A DNA stretch of 64,000 nucleotides from Iris pallida (taxonomy: Eukaryota > Streptophyta > Magnoliopsida > Asparagales > Iridaceae): NCBI GenBank assembly GCA_029216955.1, contig JANAVB010003400.1, positions 11,011,654 to 11,075,653 on the forward strand, given 5' to 3'. A program made the position numbers and the translations under genes. Below, piece by piece: positions 35,445 to 46,935 of the stretch. The number at the start of each line of letters is the position of its first letter. Position 1 is the first letter of the stretch. The notes beneath the pieces are model-generated. The model made no database searches. It was not told where the DNA came from and saw nothing but the letters and a program-made list of their open reading frames with translations.

Positions 35445-37124
35445 TGTCATGCCCCGATTTTGAGAATCGCTCGCTTTGCTTCGATTCATGCAGAATCTAT
35501 CGTCCTCGCTAAGGCGTGATGCCGTACAAAGTCTGGAGTTGTACTTGTACAAGGCTAGAACATACACATTTATGTCATTTAGAAACATTTGAAACTCAGC
35601 CACATTTCAGAAACATTGAGGACACAATATAGGAAGAAGAAATACTCATTTTATTGATAATTGCAGTCAGAATACAACTTTTTTCGATAATATTTGAAAT
35701 GCCTTTTCGGCTACATTGATTCATGAAAAGAAGTACAACTGATAGACTGCCATGAAATAACTTCCCGTTCTATACATTATGCCCTTTTAGTACTTTGAAA
35801 TATAAGTAGCCATCTTTGAAAACTCTGCAATACTTTGTGCATCTTTAGGGAAAACAACTTGAAAGGAAATAGCAGTTCAGAAAGCTTTAATTGCGATGTG
35901 CGCCCGAGCCTTCTCCAGTACCCGTGGAGGAGGGGTCAGCACATTATAACAATGCGCTGGTGAGCCCCGTTGGCCCACTCAGCTAAACCAATATTTTACT
36001 AATGACAAGCATTTTAATACATGAGATCATTATGGAACAGGCAACATTCGAGGCAATATGATATTGCATAAAATAATATTTACTTTACCATCGGTCGAAT
36101 CCAGCTATCCTGCATAAAATTACAGGATAATAATAGTACTTATCGCCCCTGCACTAAATATTGATTAGCATACATACCCACAATATAACCATTGGTATTG
36201 TTAAACCATATGGACTCTTTTCATTCATTTGCATTTGCAACTTCAAGGTAATGAGATGACAACACAGTTGGTAGCTAGCCTCTATGATGCCTCGTATTAC
36301 TCATGCTCCCAAAGCACTTCATTATTTCCTCCTAGGCCGAATCGGTCCTGGCGCCCCAGTACCGTTCGAGGAAATTATTTTTCAATCCTTGTATACAAGT
36401 TGTCCATGGTCAGGCGAATGTGTGTCCGACTCGATAATCACAGTGTACATAGAATTATTGAAGTAATAGGCAACATGATCATTCTCTGCATTTCATAACC
36501 ATCATTCTAGGCATCAATTCATTTCAGTTCAATATTCAGTTCATTGCAGTACAATCAATTCATTTCAATGTTCGTTCTCTAGGTTCTTAGTGGTATTGAC
36601 TTGTGGCATTAGCATCTTGATATCGATCAACGGATGTTGCAAGACAATTATTTAGTTGGCATGAAGGAATAGCGAGAGGGACAATACCACCATAGAGATC
36701 CACACTCACCAAATTAGAGAATCGCAGAGAGAGAGGGGAACACTTGCACGCTTAGCCTTCCATCATGCGTCAGGCTGCAATGGCACCAAAAGTTTGGTTA
36801 ATACTCTGTCTCGTTATGTTCTCTTCTCTCAGAATTCTCAAGAATGAATGCTATGCAAATCGATGAAAATGGACAAGAATCAAATCATCGAAAATTATTC
36901 AGAAAAGCATCCATCAAAACCAAGCAACAAAACCAGCAGCAAAATATCCAGAGAAAACTCTTGGACGCATTTCAAGAGAAACCAATACATTAGTTGGAAA
37001 GGTTCTTATGCACTTGTCCGTGATCGATTCGATGCCGACGGTAAGTTTCCCCAATACTCGGTTTCGACCGAGTTGATCAAGCCACAAGCCTTACATAGTG
37101 AACCACTAGGAGCGGGGCACTACA
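35445..37124 (-). repeat. 3' LTR of gypsy element
   Basis: On the minus strand it begins TGTAGTGCCCCGCTCC and ends GGGGCATGACA. It is collinear with 41995-43676; divergence is several percent by eye. Confidence 0.92.
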
Positions 37125-37160
37125 TAATATACCACTAAGAAAAAGTTTCGTCCTCGAAAC
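37125..37160 (-). promoter_or_regulatory. Polypurine region of gypsy element
   Basis: On the minus strand, GTTTCGAGGACGAAAC then TTTTTCTTAGTGG directly precedes the 3' LTR. The GAGGACGAAA word is also found before the 3' LTRs of LARDs A, B and C. Confidence 0.65.
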
Positions 37161-38021
37161 TTAAAGCAAAAGTCCTACCTCAAAATTATCAAACAGCGAG
37201 GAGTATTTCACCCGCATCTCCTCTTCTAGTTCCTACGTCGACTCCTCGACAACATGGTTCCGCCATAGCACGTTGACTAGAGACACTGTCCAATTCTGCA
37301 AAACTTTCTTCTTCCTGTCTAAAATTTGGACAGGCTCTTTAGTATAGGATAGGTCAACGCTCAGCTGCAACTGATCAAAGTTCATTACGTGACTTGGATT
37401 GTGCACATACTTCCGTAGTTGGGACACATGGAAGACATTATGCACATCAGCCAGAGCCGGAGGTAATGCAAGTCGATAAGCCACTGAGGCTACCTTCTCC
37501 AAAATCTCGAAGGGTCCAACGAATCTCGAGCTTAGATTTCCTTTCATCCCAAACCGCATCACACCTCGCATGGGTGTGACCTTCAAGAAGACATGATCGC
37601 CTGTCGTGAATTCCAAAGGTCGTCGATGTACATCTGCATAACTCTTCTGTCGACTTTGAGCAACTCTAAGTCTTTCTCGAATTAAGCGGACCCTCTCGAC
37701 GGCCTGTTCCATAAGTTCTGGTCCGAGCACTTTTCGTTCGCCGACTTCATCCCAGCATATCGGCGATCGATATTTTTGCCCATGCAAGGCTTTGTACGAG
37801 GCCATCTGGATACTTGCCTGATAACTGTTATTATAGGCAAATTCTGCCAATACGAGATGTGCGTCCCAATTTGTCTTTGAATCGAGCACGCACAATCTTA
37901 GCATATCTTCATGAATCTGATTTACTCTCTCTGTCTGACCATCAGTCTGCGGATGGTATGCCGTACCAAAATTCAACTTTGTGCCTAATGTTGTGTGCAG
38001 ACTTATCCAAAATCGCGACAA
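37161..38021 (-). pseudogene. Gypsy integrase C-terminal half with chromodomain-like end
   Basis: It holds RFWISLHTTLGTKLNF, HPQTDGQTERVNQ (catalytic Glu), the conserved GPFEILEKVASVAYRLALPP segment and VFHVSQLRKYV. The end is chromodomain-like (EPVQILDRKKKVL ... VLWRNH). TAG at 37233-37235 stands where the chromodomain has an invariant Trp; after it the frame continues to TAA at 37161. TGA at 38025-38027 separates it from the core upstream and fits an Arg CGA codon. Confidence 0.9.
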
Positions 38022-38024
38022 GAA

Positions 38025-38360
38025 TCATCCGTCTCTATCCGATACTATAGAAGTTGGCACCCCATACAATCGGATAATTTCATTTATGTAGATCTGAGCC
38101 AACCGTTCTACGCTCCACGTAACTTTTATTGGAATAAAATGAGCCGACTTGGTTAATCTATCCACGATAACCCAAATCGCATCATTCTCCTTCTGAGTTC
38201 TTGGCAAGCCAACTATAAAGCCCATACAGATATTATCCCACTTCCACTGTGGAATAGCCAAATTTTGTAGTTCTCCGCCTGGCCGTTGGTGTTCGGCCTT
38301 CACACGCTGACAAGCCAAACATTGTGACACAAATAGAGCCATTTCTTCATACCATGCCAC
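38025..38360 (-). pseudogene. Gypsy integrase zinc-binding Cys pair and catalytic core start
   Basis: CLACQRVKAEHQRPGG is the Cys pair of the HHCC site. The core follows with DNICMGFIVGLPRTQ, VIVDRLTKSAHFIP and IVSDRD (second catalytic Asp). The usual first catalytic Asp (MDF in most relatives) is Gly here (MGF), which should abolish catalysis. It is out of frame with the preceding segment, which implies a small deletion near 38345. Confidence 0.88.
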
Positions 38361-38545
38361 TAAAATGTTGTGCCCAGATCCTTGTACATTTTCGTGCTTC
38401 CCAGATGCAAAGAATACTTCACGAAATGAGCCTCGGTCAGCATTTCCTTTCTGATATCCTCATCCTTAGGGACGCACAATCTTCCCTTGACACAAATAGT
38501 ATCATCTTCAACTGTAAAGTCCGACGCCTTTCCTGCTAGAATCAA
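38360..38545 (-). pseudogene. Gypsy RNase H-integrase linker and integrase N-terminal His pair
   Basis: A 61-residue segment in the same frame as RT, between TAG at 38558 (fits CAG, Gln) and TAG at 38360-38362 (fits TGG, Trp, in the usual TFWW position). It contains GRLCVPKDEDIRKEMLTEAHFVKYSLHLGSTKMY, with the His pair of the integrase zinc site. Confidence 0.85.
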
Positions 38546-38557
38546 CTCGCGTATCTT

Positions 38558-40087
38558 CTACAGAAACGGATCGTCCTTCTGAGCAATCTTAATTCTTCCC
38601 TGGAGGCTCGGCTCAAGCTGCAACTGAGCCAACTGTACATTCGGTAGACGAATTCTGAATTCGATGCCCATCTCTTCAAGATCTCGTAGTACCTCCTTTG
38701 CTACTGCTAGTGACCCAACGAATTTTTGACTCAAGGCATCAGCTACCACGTTTCCTTTACCCGGCGTGTAGGAAATTGTCATGTCATAGTCCTTGATCAA
38801 TTCTAACCAACGTCGTTGCCTCAAATTTAATTCCTTTTGGGTGAATATGTACTTCAGGCTCTTGTGATCCATGAAGATCTCGCAAGACACACCATAGAGA
38901 TAGTGTCGCCACAATTTTAACGCAAACACAATTGCCGCCAGTTCTAAGTCATGAGTTGGGTAATTCTTCTCATGTTGTTTGAGTTGTCTCGACGCATATG
39001 AGATTGTCTTCCCACGTTGCATGAGAACACATCCCAAACCAAGTCCCGATGCGTCACTGTAGATATAAAATCCCTCAGAGCCTTTTGGAAGTGCTAAAAT
39101 TAGAGCCATGACGAGCCGTTGCTTGAGTTTGTGAAAACTATTCTCACAGTCATCGGTCCACTTAAATACGACTCCCTTCTGAGTGAGGCGAGTCAAAGGC
39201 GAAGCGATTCTTGAAAAGTCTTTCACAAACCTATGGTAGTACCCGGCTAAACCAAGAAAACTCTGCATCTTACTAGCTGATGCAGGCTGTTTCCAGTCGA
39301 CAACTGCCTCAATTTTCTTTGGGTTAACGACAACGCCTTCTGCCGAGACAACGTGCCCTAGGAATGATACGCTGTTCATCCAAAATCCGTACTTGCTTAG
39401 TTTTGCATACAGCTGATTATCTTGCAGCGTCTGAAGTACTTCTCTCAAGTGCCTGACATGAGTCTCTCTGTCCTTTGAGTAGATCAAGATGTCATCGATG
39501 AACACAACAACAAACTTGTCTAAGAACGGTCGAAACACTTTATTCATTAGATCCATAAAGGCTGCTGGAGCATTAGTCAAATCGAATGGCATGACCAAAA
39601 ACTCATAGTGTCCGTATCTCGTACGAAATGCTGACTTATGGACGTTTTCGTGTCTAATCTTCAACTGATGGTATCCTGAACGATGATCGATTTTAGAAAA
39701 CACGGTCGCCCCTTGTAGCTGATCGAACAGATCATCTATCCTTGGCAAGGGATACTTGTTATGGATGGTTGCCTTATTCAGTTCTCTGTAATCGATACAC
39801 AGCCGCATCGTCCCATCCTTCTTCTTTATAAACAGCACTGGAGCTTCCCATGGAGATACACTTGGGCGAATGTATCCACGGTCCAATAATTCTTGTAGCT
39901 GTACCTTTAGTTCCTTCAGCTCTGCCGGAGCCATCCTGTACGGCGCCTTTGATATCGGATGAGTATCCAGAAATGTATCAATTGTGAATTCAATTTCTCT
40001 ATCCGACGACATTCTAGGTATCTCGTCCGAAAATACATCAGGAAACTCTGCCATAATTTCGGTCTGATTCGAGCCTACACTCTTCAT
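38558..40087 (-). pseudogene. Gypsy reverse transcriptase and RNase H
   Basis: This 509-residue open segment has RT motifs [37 protein letters not shown] and the catalytic [13 protein letters not shown]. Then come [12 protein letters not shown], an RNase H domain ([35 protein letters not shown]) and [14 protein letters not shown] and RNase H active-site residues look intact. It is bounded by in-frame stops at 40097 and 38558, so it is not part of a complete polyprotein. Confidence 0.93.
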
Positions 40088-40096
40088 CCGAGTGTC

Positions 40097-40939
40097 TTAA
40101 ATAAAAGCGAGGAATCCTTTACACCCTGAGTACAGCATGTGCCTTGCTGTAACTGCCGATATTACCATGGGTCCTAGGAACGTCGAGCCGCACGAGTAAG
40201 AGAACTCTGTTTCTCCGGGTAGGTGAAACACAACTCTCTTATCCGCACAGTCGATTGTTGCATGACAGGCGCTGAGCCAGTCCATTCCCAAGACGATATC
40301 GTATTCTTTGATGTCGAGTACAATTGCGTCCAGAGATAAAGTCTTGCCTCCAATTTTAATGTAGTCGTACCTGCAAATCAAAGTTGCAAATATATCTACT
40401 CCCGAAGGAGTGCTAACACACAAAGCTGTCTTTAGTAGAGTCATACAAAATTTATTTTTCGTTGCAAAATCAGACGAGATAAAGCAATGAGTAGCACCAG
40501 AATCAAAAAGTACTCTTGCAGGTGTGCCTTTGTACAGCAACATACCTGTTATAACATTCTCTGCGGTCTGGGCCTCTGCCTGACTCAAGGCATAAACCTT
40601 TGCTTGCGTACCTTGTTGTTGATTCGGTGCATTCCCAGTTGGAGCTGGTAAGGCTGGTGGCGCTTGGCCACGATGCTGGTTGTTATGTTGGCCCCGGTTC
40701 TGATTATTGTTATGCCAACGATACTGATTGTTCTTATGTCCACGAAGAGGATACTGATTCCCTCCTCTATTTCTGCAGTCAGCTTCCTTATGGCCCTGTT
40801 CGCCACATTTGAAACACTTAATGCGACAATCTTCGGATCGATGTCTCCAATGATTGCATGCTTTACAACGTTCTGCATGTTGAGACCCCCTATTGTCTCC
40901 CGTATTGTGACGCTTAGGTGCGTCGTTCCTGCTAGCAGA
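40097..40939 (-). pseudogene. Gypsy gag zinc knuckle and aspartic protease
   Basis: One open frame. Residues about 35-50 form a CCHC knuckle (CFKCGEQGHKEADC), then an Asn/Gln/His-rich linker, SQAEAQTAENVITG, and the protease active site VLFDSGATHCFIS with IVLGMDWLS downstream. TAG at 40940 and a stop at 40097 bound it; both are in frame with gag and RT. A competing 134-residue frame over the same place lacks any motif. Confidence 0.9.
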
Positions 40940-41818
40940 CTAAGGTCGTTTCTGATTATTGTTGCCTTGGTTGCCCTGCGTTGTCCCACGACTAGCCGGC
41001 TGATGAAATCTCTCCATCTCGAGAGCTATTTCGTACGCCTCCCGGTAAGACGTACACTTTCGACTTAGCACATCCTGCTGCAGGCCATCATTCAAGCCTT
41101 GCACGAATCTTCCTTGCTTGGCGTCGTCATTCGGTACCATGTACCCAGCGAATGCGACTCTCTTCAAAAATTCTGTTTCGTAGTCATCCACTGACATAGT
41201 GCCTTGTCGGAGTGCTACGAACTCATTCTCTTTCTGTTGACGGACAGCTGGTGGAATAAATTGCGCAATGAAAGCCTGCTTGAAGGTCTCCTAAGATATT
41301 TTCATATCCTGACTATTACCGTAAAGTGCCTGTCTCTGCGAAGTCCACCATTCCTGGGCCTTGAGACGAAGTTGTACAGCGGTACAGTCCACTCTCTTGC
41401 TGCCCTGTATATCAAACATTCGGAAGTAGCCCTCAAGTGTGTTCAGAAAATCCATCACTTCATCTGGCTCCGCTCTCCCATTAAACTCAGGTGGGTCGCA
41501 ACTTTTGAATTCGGAGAACTTGAAGCTCGTTCTCTTCCGTGTCAGTATTTCAGGTTTTTCTGTCGGCACTTCTACGGTCTCGGTTGCTGTGGCCTTTGCA
41601 GAAACATTGGAATCAGTCGTCAGCTTGGTGACAATCTGAGACAGATTATCCACTTGCTTTTGTTAAGCATCCAGCTGCTCTTGAAACTGATTCTGAAGGT
41701 GCTCTTGAAGCACGAGATGTTGGGCTTCGCTCTGCTTCCTCTGAGCCTCCAGTTATTTAATCAGTTTCTCCATTGGGTCAGACGATGAATTCGTCTTTGC
41801 GCTCTCGCCTTTGGCCAT
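40940..41818 (-). pseudogene. Gypsy gag, N-terminal and capsid part
   Basis: The ATG at 41816-41818 lies 161 bp after the primer site. A Gln-rich coiled-coil start, the capsid core (CDPPEFNGRAEPDEVMDFLNTLEGYF, AQEWW) and the MSVDDYETEFLKRV ... FVQGLNDGLQ segment are all in one frame. That frame is interrupted by TAA at 41753 and 41663, TAG at 41291 and TAG at 40940. The first two fit Gln CAA and the third fits Trp TGG. Confidence 0.88.
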
Positions 41819-41979
41819 TCTACAACAAAGAAATAATTCCATTAGCACTCATAAAATATTTATGGGCTTATTGTATGGAACATTATTTCATGCCAGCGCT
41901 ATCGACACCATCAATCGAGAAAATTTGTATCAAGACTTCATTTTTGAAACATTTTCGAAATTCGAGGAATTGAAACCGT

Positions 41980-41991
41980 GCTCTGATACCA
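41980..41991 (-). promoter_or_regulatory. Primer-binding site of gypsy element (initiator Met tRNA)
   Basis: On the minus strand TGGTATCAGAGC, an exact copy of the standard plant site, lies 3 nt from the LTR end. Confidence 0.95.
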
Positions 41992-41994
41992 ACT

Positions 41995-43676
41995 TGTCAC
42001 GCCCCGATTCGGAGAATCGCTCGTTTTGCTTCGATTCACGCCAAATCGATCGTCCTCGCTAAGGCATGATGCCGTACAAGTTTAGAGTTGCACTTGTACA
42101 AGGCTAGAACATGCACATTTATGTCATTTAGAAACATTTGAAACTCAGCCACATTTCAGAAACATTGAGGACACAATATAGGAAGAAAAAAATACTCATT
42201 TTATTGATAATTGTAGTCAGAATACAACTTTTCTCGATAATATTTGAAATGCCTTTTCGGCTACATTGATTCATGAAAAAAAGTACAACTGATAGGCTGC
42301 CATGGAATAACTTCCCGTTCCATACATCATGTCCTTTTAGTACTTTGAAATATAAGCATCCATCTTTAAAAATGCTGCAATACTTTGTGCGTCTTTAGGG
42401 AAAACAACTTGAAAGGAAACAACAGTTCAGAAAGCTTTAATTGCGATGTGCGCCCGAGCCTTCTCCAGTACCAGTGGAGGAGGGGTCAGCACATTATAAC
42501 AATGCGCTGGTGAGCCTCGTTGGCCCACTCAGCTAAACCAATATTTTATTAATGACAAGCATTTTAATACATGGGATCATTATGGAACAGGCAACATTCG
42601 ACGTAATATAATATTGCATAAAATAATATTTACTTTACCATCGGTCGAATCCAGCTATCCTGCATAAAATTACAGGATAATAATAGTACTTACCTCCCCT
42701 GCACAAAATATTATTTAGCATACATCCCCACAATATGACCACTGGTGTTGTTAAACCATATGGACTCTTTTCATTCATTTGCATTTGGAACTTCAAGGTA
42801 ATGAGATGACAACACAGTAGGTAGCTAGCCTCTATGATGCCTCGCATTACTCATGCTCCCAAAGCACTTCATTATTTCCTCCTAGGCCGAACCGGTCCCG
42901 GCACCCCGGTGTCGTTCGAGGAAATTATTTCTCAATCCTTGTATACAATTTGTCCATGGTTAGGCGAATGTGTGTCCGACTCGATAATCACAGTGTGCAT
43001 AGAATTATTGAAGTAATAGGCAACATGATCATTCTCAGCATTTCATAACCATCATTCTAGGCATCAATTCATTTCAGTTCAATATTCAGTTCATTACAGT
43101 ACAATCAATTCATTTCAATGTTCGTTCTCTAGCTTCTTAGTGGTATTGACTTGTGGCATTAGCATCTTGATATCGATCAACGGATGTTGCAAGACAATTA
43201 TTTAGTTGGCATGAAGGAATAACGAGAGGGACAATACCACCACAGAGAACCACACTCACCAAATTAGAGAATCGCAGAGAGAGAGAGGGGAACACTTGCA
43301 CGCTTAGCCTTCCGTCACGCGTCAGTCTGCAATAGTACCAAAAGTTTGGTTAATACTCCGTCTCATTATGTTCTCTTCTCTCAGAATTCTCAAGAATAAA
43401 TGCTATACAAATCGATAAAAACGGGCAAGAATCAAATCATCGAAAATCATTCAGAAAAGCATCCATCAAAACCAAGCAACAAAACCAGCAGCAAAATATC
43501 CAGAGAAAACCCTTAGAGGCATTTCAAGAGAAACCAATCCATTAGTTGGAAAGGTTCTAATGCACTTGTACGTGATCGATTCGATGCCAACGGTAAGTTT
43601 CCCCAATACTCGGTTCCGATCGAGTTGATCAAGCCACAAGCCTTACATTGTGAACCGCTAGGAGCGGGGCTCTATA
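41995..43676 (-). repeat. 5' LTR of gypsy element
   Basis: Plus-strand start TGTCACGCCCCGATTC; end CGGGGCTCTATA in place of ...CACTACA. The outer dinucleotide has therefore mutated, but the GATAT duplication follows directly. Confidence 0.92.
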
Positions 43677-43681
43677 GATAT
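43677..43681. repeat. TSD of gypsy element, right copy
   Basis: GATAT, identical to 35440-35444. Confidence 0.85.
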
Positions 43682-44180
43682 ATATGTGTTGCAGTAAAAG
43701 GGAATCATGTATCAGTTTTATAGGCAATGATCATTAGTTATGTAAAGAGAAATAAAGGCCTAGGATCCCCTACATACAACAGGTAGAATGAAGGGAGAAC
43801 TAGGACAGATGTGCAAGGCCTTGGGCACTGCCACATGCAGTGTAGGAGTGAAGGGAACCCCTGCACAGGTGTTAGGGAATTCATGTACATGTGAGTTTAT
43901 CTTGAGAGGAGAGATCATTTGTGAGAGTAGGAAATTCATGTTGAGTCAGTTGTAGAGGTGGAGTATGCATCTGCCATAGGTATCAGTGGCATTGTGTGTA
44001 TCATTAGAGTGTTAGTGTGAGCCCTAGACTCAAGTGTATGAATGAGTTTTGGATGAGAGTGAAGATAGAAGGATACAAAGAAGGAAGCAGGTTGGCATAG
44101 TAGAGTATAGTAGAATGTAGGGTATAAGGTATGACATGATGGTATGCCATGGTGTATGGGTACATGTATACTAGGTATAT

Positions 44181-44215
<35 letters not shown>

Positions 44216-45809
44216 AGATAAAAATATATATATATATATAGGGAGATATACCTATATGGTCAGGAATTGGTGTGGCATATAGGTAAGTTGGAGTAGGGAT
44301 AGTTGGCATGAGACCATGTGTCTTTGTATGTATATATATTTGGTAACATGCATAGGGTATGTAAGAAAATAGGTAATAGATAACCACGCATTCTAAGTAA
44401 CTAGTATAGCCTAGAAATATAGGGTATGAACCCAGTATCCTAGAATTGGACGAATACAACCAAGATGAGACTAGGTTGACCCAGAGTTGACCAATTGACC
44501 TAGTTTGACTAGTGTTGACCCAAATTGACTTCATTGACCTAGAAAAGGCCTAGTAGCATGTAAATAACACATTTAAATCTATTGTTATTCTCGAACACTC
44601 TGTAACCCTGCAATTTCATAATAGGTCTCTGTGACTCCAGTTCGGATACCAATACATAGCCGTTGCTCAGGATATCAGACGAGTATATTCTATGATTGTT
44701 GTCATCATGATAGTATCTATATTGCCTGCTCTAGACAACTTTACTTAATGCTGACACATTATTAACACGAATTGGTACTATATGGACTTTTTATATAATA
44801 TTATCCCCTTATCGGGTACATCGGGTATTTCATGTTTATGTACTTTATCATGTACATCGTGTACTCATTGTATTCCTATTATTTATGTGCTCTCATGTGC
44901 TCTCATGTACTCTCATGTGCTCGTATGTGCTTCATATTCAAACTAACAATCATGTACGTAGTGTAACATGATCGGATCCTTGTGTATTGATTGGGGTAGG
45001 GGGAGTAGAAGTGGTCATGTGATTAAATTCCATAGTGTACTCATGTATATGTCGATTATACCCTCACGTATAATAGAGTTACCTTAGAATACTCATGTAC
45101 AACCTAAACCAATCACATAACTGTCTTGTGCTCTGAATCACTTATATTTATTATAGTTCATAGATTCTCTATTTTATTCATATATTCAGTTTCTTTATTC
45201 ATATTTCTGTATTCATGTATTTCCTTTACAGCACGTCATGTATTTTTTCTATTGTTAGTTCTATATTTCGTACCATGCAATGAAACTGCTTTCAGAGTTA
45301 TGTATTTTGCTCCAATCCTCACTGGATATGTTGACAAATTTTACAGTGAACTTGGAGGATTTCTGCACCACTTATTGTAGCGCAGACTTAGACGACACTT
45401 ATGACCAGGATCATCAGGAGGATCCAGCTAGCCTAGAGGAGACACCGGTAGTTCCTAGATTAGACTGCTAGGACTCTATTTGGATTTGTCTCCTGCTGAC
45501 TTCTATTATGTTCTTATTTCATACTCTGTGTGTGGTGTTGATAACACTTAAACTTATTTCTATTCTGGTCTGTATCGTACTTTGATATCTTTCTATCTAT
45601 TCCATATCGTGTTGTTATTCCTCTTTAGTTATTTTGTGATTGAGTTGTATCTTTATGAGATTGTCCTCCGTATGGAGAGTATATTGGACAAGTACATTAT
45701 ACTGTTTAGTTGTTATTGAGACCTAGGACAACGTTCTACCGCCGAAACTGTGGTGAAGGCTGGACGTACCCACGGCCTCATATCCTTTTACCGGGTGTGG
45801 GTCGTGACA
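43682..45809 (+). repeat. LTR family F, fragment 4 (3' end)
   Basis: From about 44580 this aligns with the 3' kilobase of LTR B: AACACG(A)ATTGGTACTATATGGA, CCTTGTGTATTGATTGGGGTA, GACAACGTTCTACCGCCGA and the end GGGTGTGGGTCGTGACA. Upstream it has the same order of blocks as B: AT dinucleotides (44188-44240), a short TTGACC block (44460-44560) and a CATGT block (44810-45110). An acceptor-like TTTTACAG ends at 45346. No primer site follows the end at 45809, so this is a solo or 3' LTR. Confidence 0.7.
45275..45471 (+). pseudogene. Frameshifted acidic mini-ORF in LTR F
   Basis: After the acceptor-like AG at 45346 the frame reads LEDFCTTYCSADLDDTY ... QEDP with stop at 45469. This parallels STYYG-x-x-LDDTY-x-x-x-PQQDP in LTR B. 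The upstream part similar to B (ILTG) is in another frame, so an indel separates them. The product is unknown. Confidence 0.35.
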
Positions 45810-46150
45810 ACGGTGGGGGTAGACGTGGTGGTAGTCGATGCGGTGGATGCCGGGGGGGTGGGATACGGTGTACCGAAGGGTGGCGTGCGTCTCGATGTGG
45901 TGGACTTGGGGGTAGACGTGGCCCGCTCAACTTCGAGGAGGAGGTCGACCCCACCTCGTCATTGTCGGCTCTCCAAGAGGTGAAGGTCGACTCCATCTTG
46001 CCATGGCGGTTATCTACGATCCACGTCGACCAACTCCGAAGAGCCGGTCGTTGACTCCGGGATGGACGCAGTCAGCTTAACTTCGAGGAGGAGGTCTCCG
46101 GAGGTGGAGAGCGGTGGTCATCGAAGCTCTGGGAAGGGACTCGAACTATG
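45810..46150. repeat. GC-rich GGTGG/GACGTGG repeat island
   Basis: Short words GGTGG, GTAGACGTGG and GAGGAGGAGGTC recur. The phrase AACTTCGAGGAGGAGGTC occurs at about 45929 and 46079, 150 bp apart. Composition is far more G+C-rich than both neighbours. Overlapping frames on both strands are Gly/Arg or Pro/His repeats without a domain. Origin unknown. Confidence 0.5.
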
Positions 46151-46935
46151 GTAGCAAGGATAACATTGATGTGGACACAGCAAGATGGTGTCACAGATAC
46201 TGGACATAAAAAATTGGACAAAAAATGGATACAATACATTTATAATTATTTCTAGAATTTAAATTTTTTTACCAAACATAATCTGAAAAAAAAATTCAGA
46301 AAGTCATTTTCCAGATGAAAGTTAACCAAACGCAAACTCAAAAATTTTATACTTAGAAAAGAACTTTATAACTTACTTTCAAAAAATTATTTTTAGGAAA
46401 AAAATTCAGAAAATATATCCAAACAGACCCTAAACCTTTGAAACATGCATCCAAAAATCAAGGGAGTTATAGAATATCATATACTTGATTGCTTTTCGGT
46501 CCTTAAGTATGAAATTAGGATCATTTATACGGTACCTACACATGAATCATTAGGGATGAAAAGTGTTGTCCCGGGTTCAAACATCTCTTTATTAGTTGTT
46601 TTGCTGCCCAAATATACTCTCATTTGTCCCTTCCTATCCACTTACAACATTCTCAAGTGCATGCACATGATAAAATCTAGTGTATCACTAATAGATAGTG
46701 TTCATGTTGGTGTTTTACCTTTGTGACTAGAAAAAAAGTCTCACATTGCTCACGTCAAAGAGTGAGTATCTCAATATAAAACTTTGCTTGTGGTGAGATA
46801 TGCATATGGGGTATGGTGAGGCACATGGGTGCCATATGGGGGTATTATTCCCTTAGGAGCTAAGCCTCGAACAACTCAGGCTCGGGCTAAGGCACAAAGT
46901 GGAACTTTGTTGGCGCTCTTTGCACGCTATTTTTG
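46151..46935. other. AT-rich spacer, possible small non-autonomous elements
   Basis: 46230-46440 is A/T-rich with ACCAAACAT, CCAAACGCAAAC and CCAAACAGACCCTAAA, phrases common at the ends of hAT-type MITEs. I could not pair terminal inverted repeats. 46740-46820 holds TCTCACATTGCTCACGTC and TATCTCAATATAAAAC, similar to the start of some small plant LTRs, but no second copy is visible. No gene seen. Confidence 0.35.

Larger units (their letters stand above)
35445..43676 (-). mobile_element. Ty3/gypsy retrotransposon, chromovirus-like, decayed
   Basis: The 8.2-kb minus-strand element has a GATAT duplication, LTRs of 1680 and 1682 bp, an initiator-Met primer site and one long gag-pol region. Domain order gag, protease, RT, RNase H, integrase is that of Ty3/gypsy. 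A chromodomain-like C-terminus and the TTTCGAGGACGAAAC region before the 3' LTR point to a chromovirus, perhaps the Tekay/Del group. Gag-pol carries about nine stops and at least one frameshift. The 5' LTR outer end is TATA where CA/TG is expected. Confidence 0.93.

Noticed and set aside
40585..40989. 134-codon frame over the gypsy zinc-knuckle region
   Set aside because: It is a shadow; the real frame with CFKCGEQGHKEADC runs in phase with gag and RT.
46580..46610. CCCGGGTTCAAACATC as a tRNA-type B box of a SINE
   Set aside because: No A box at the right distance and no tail or target duplication.
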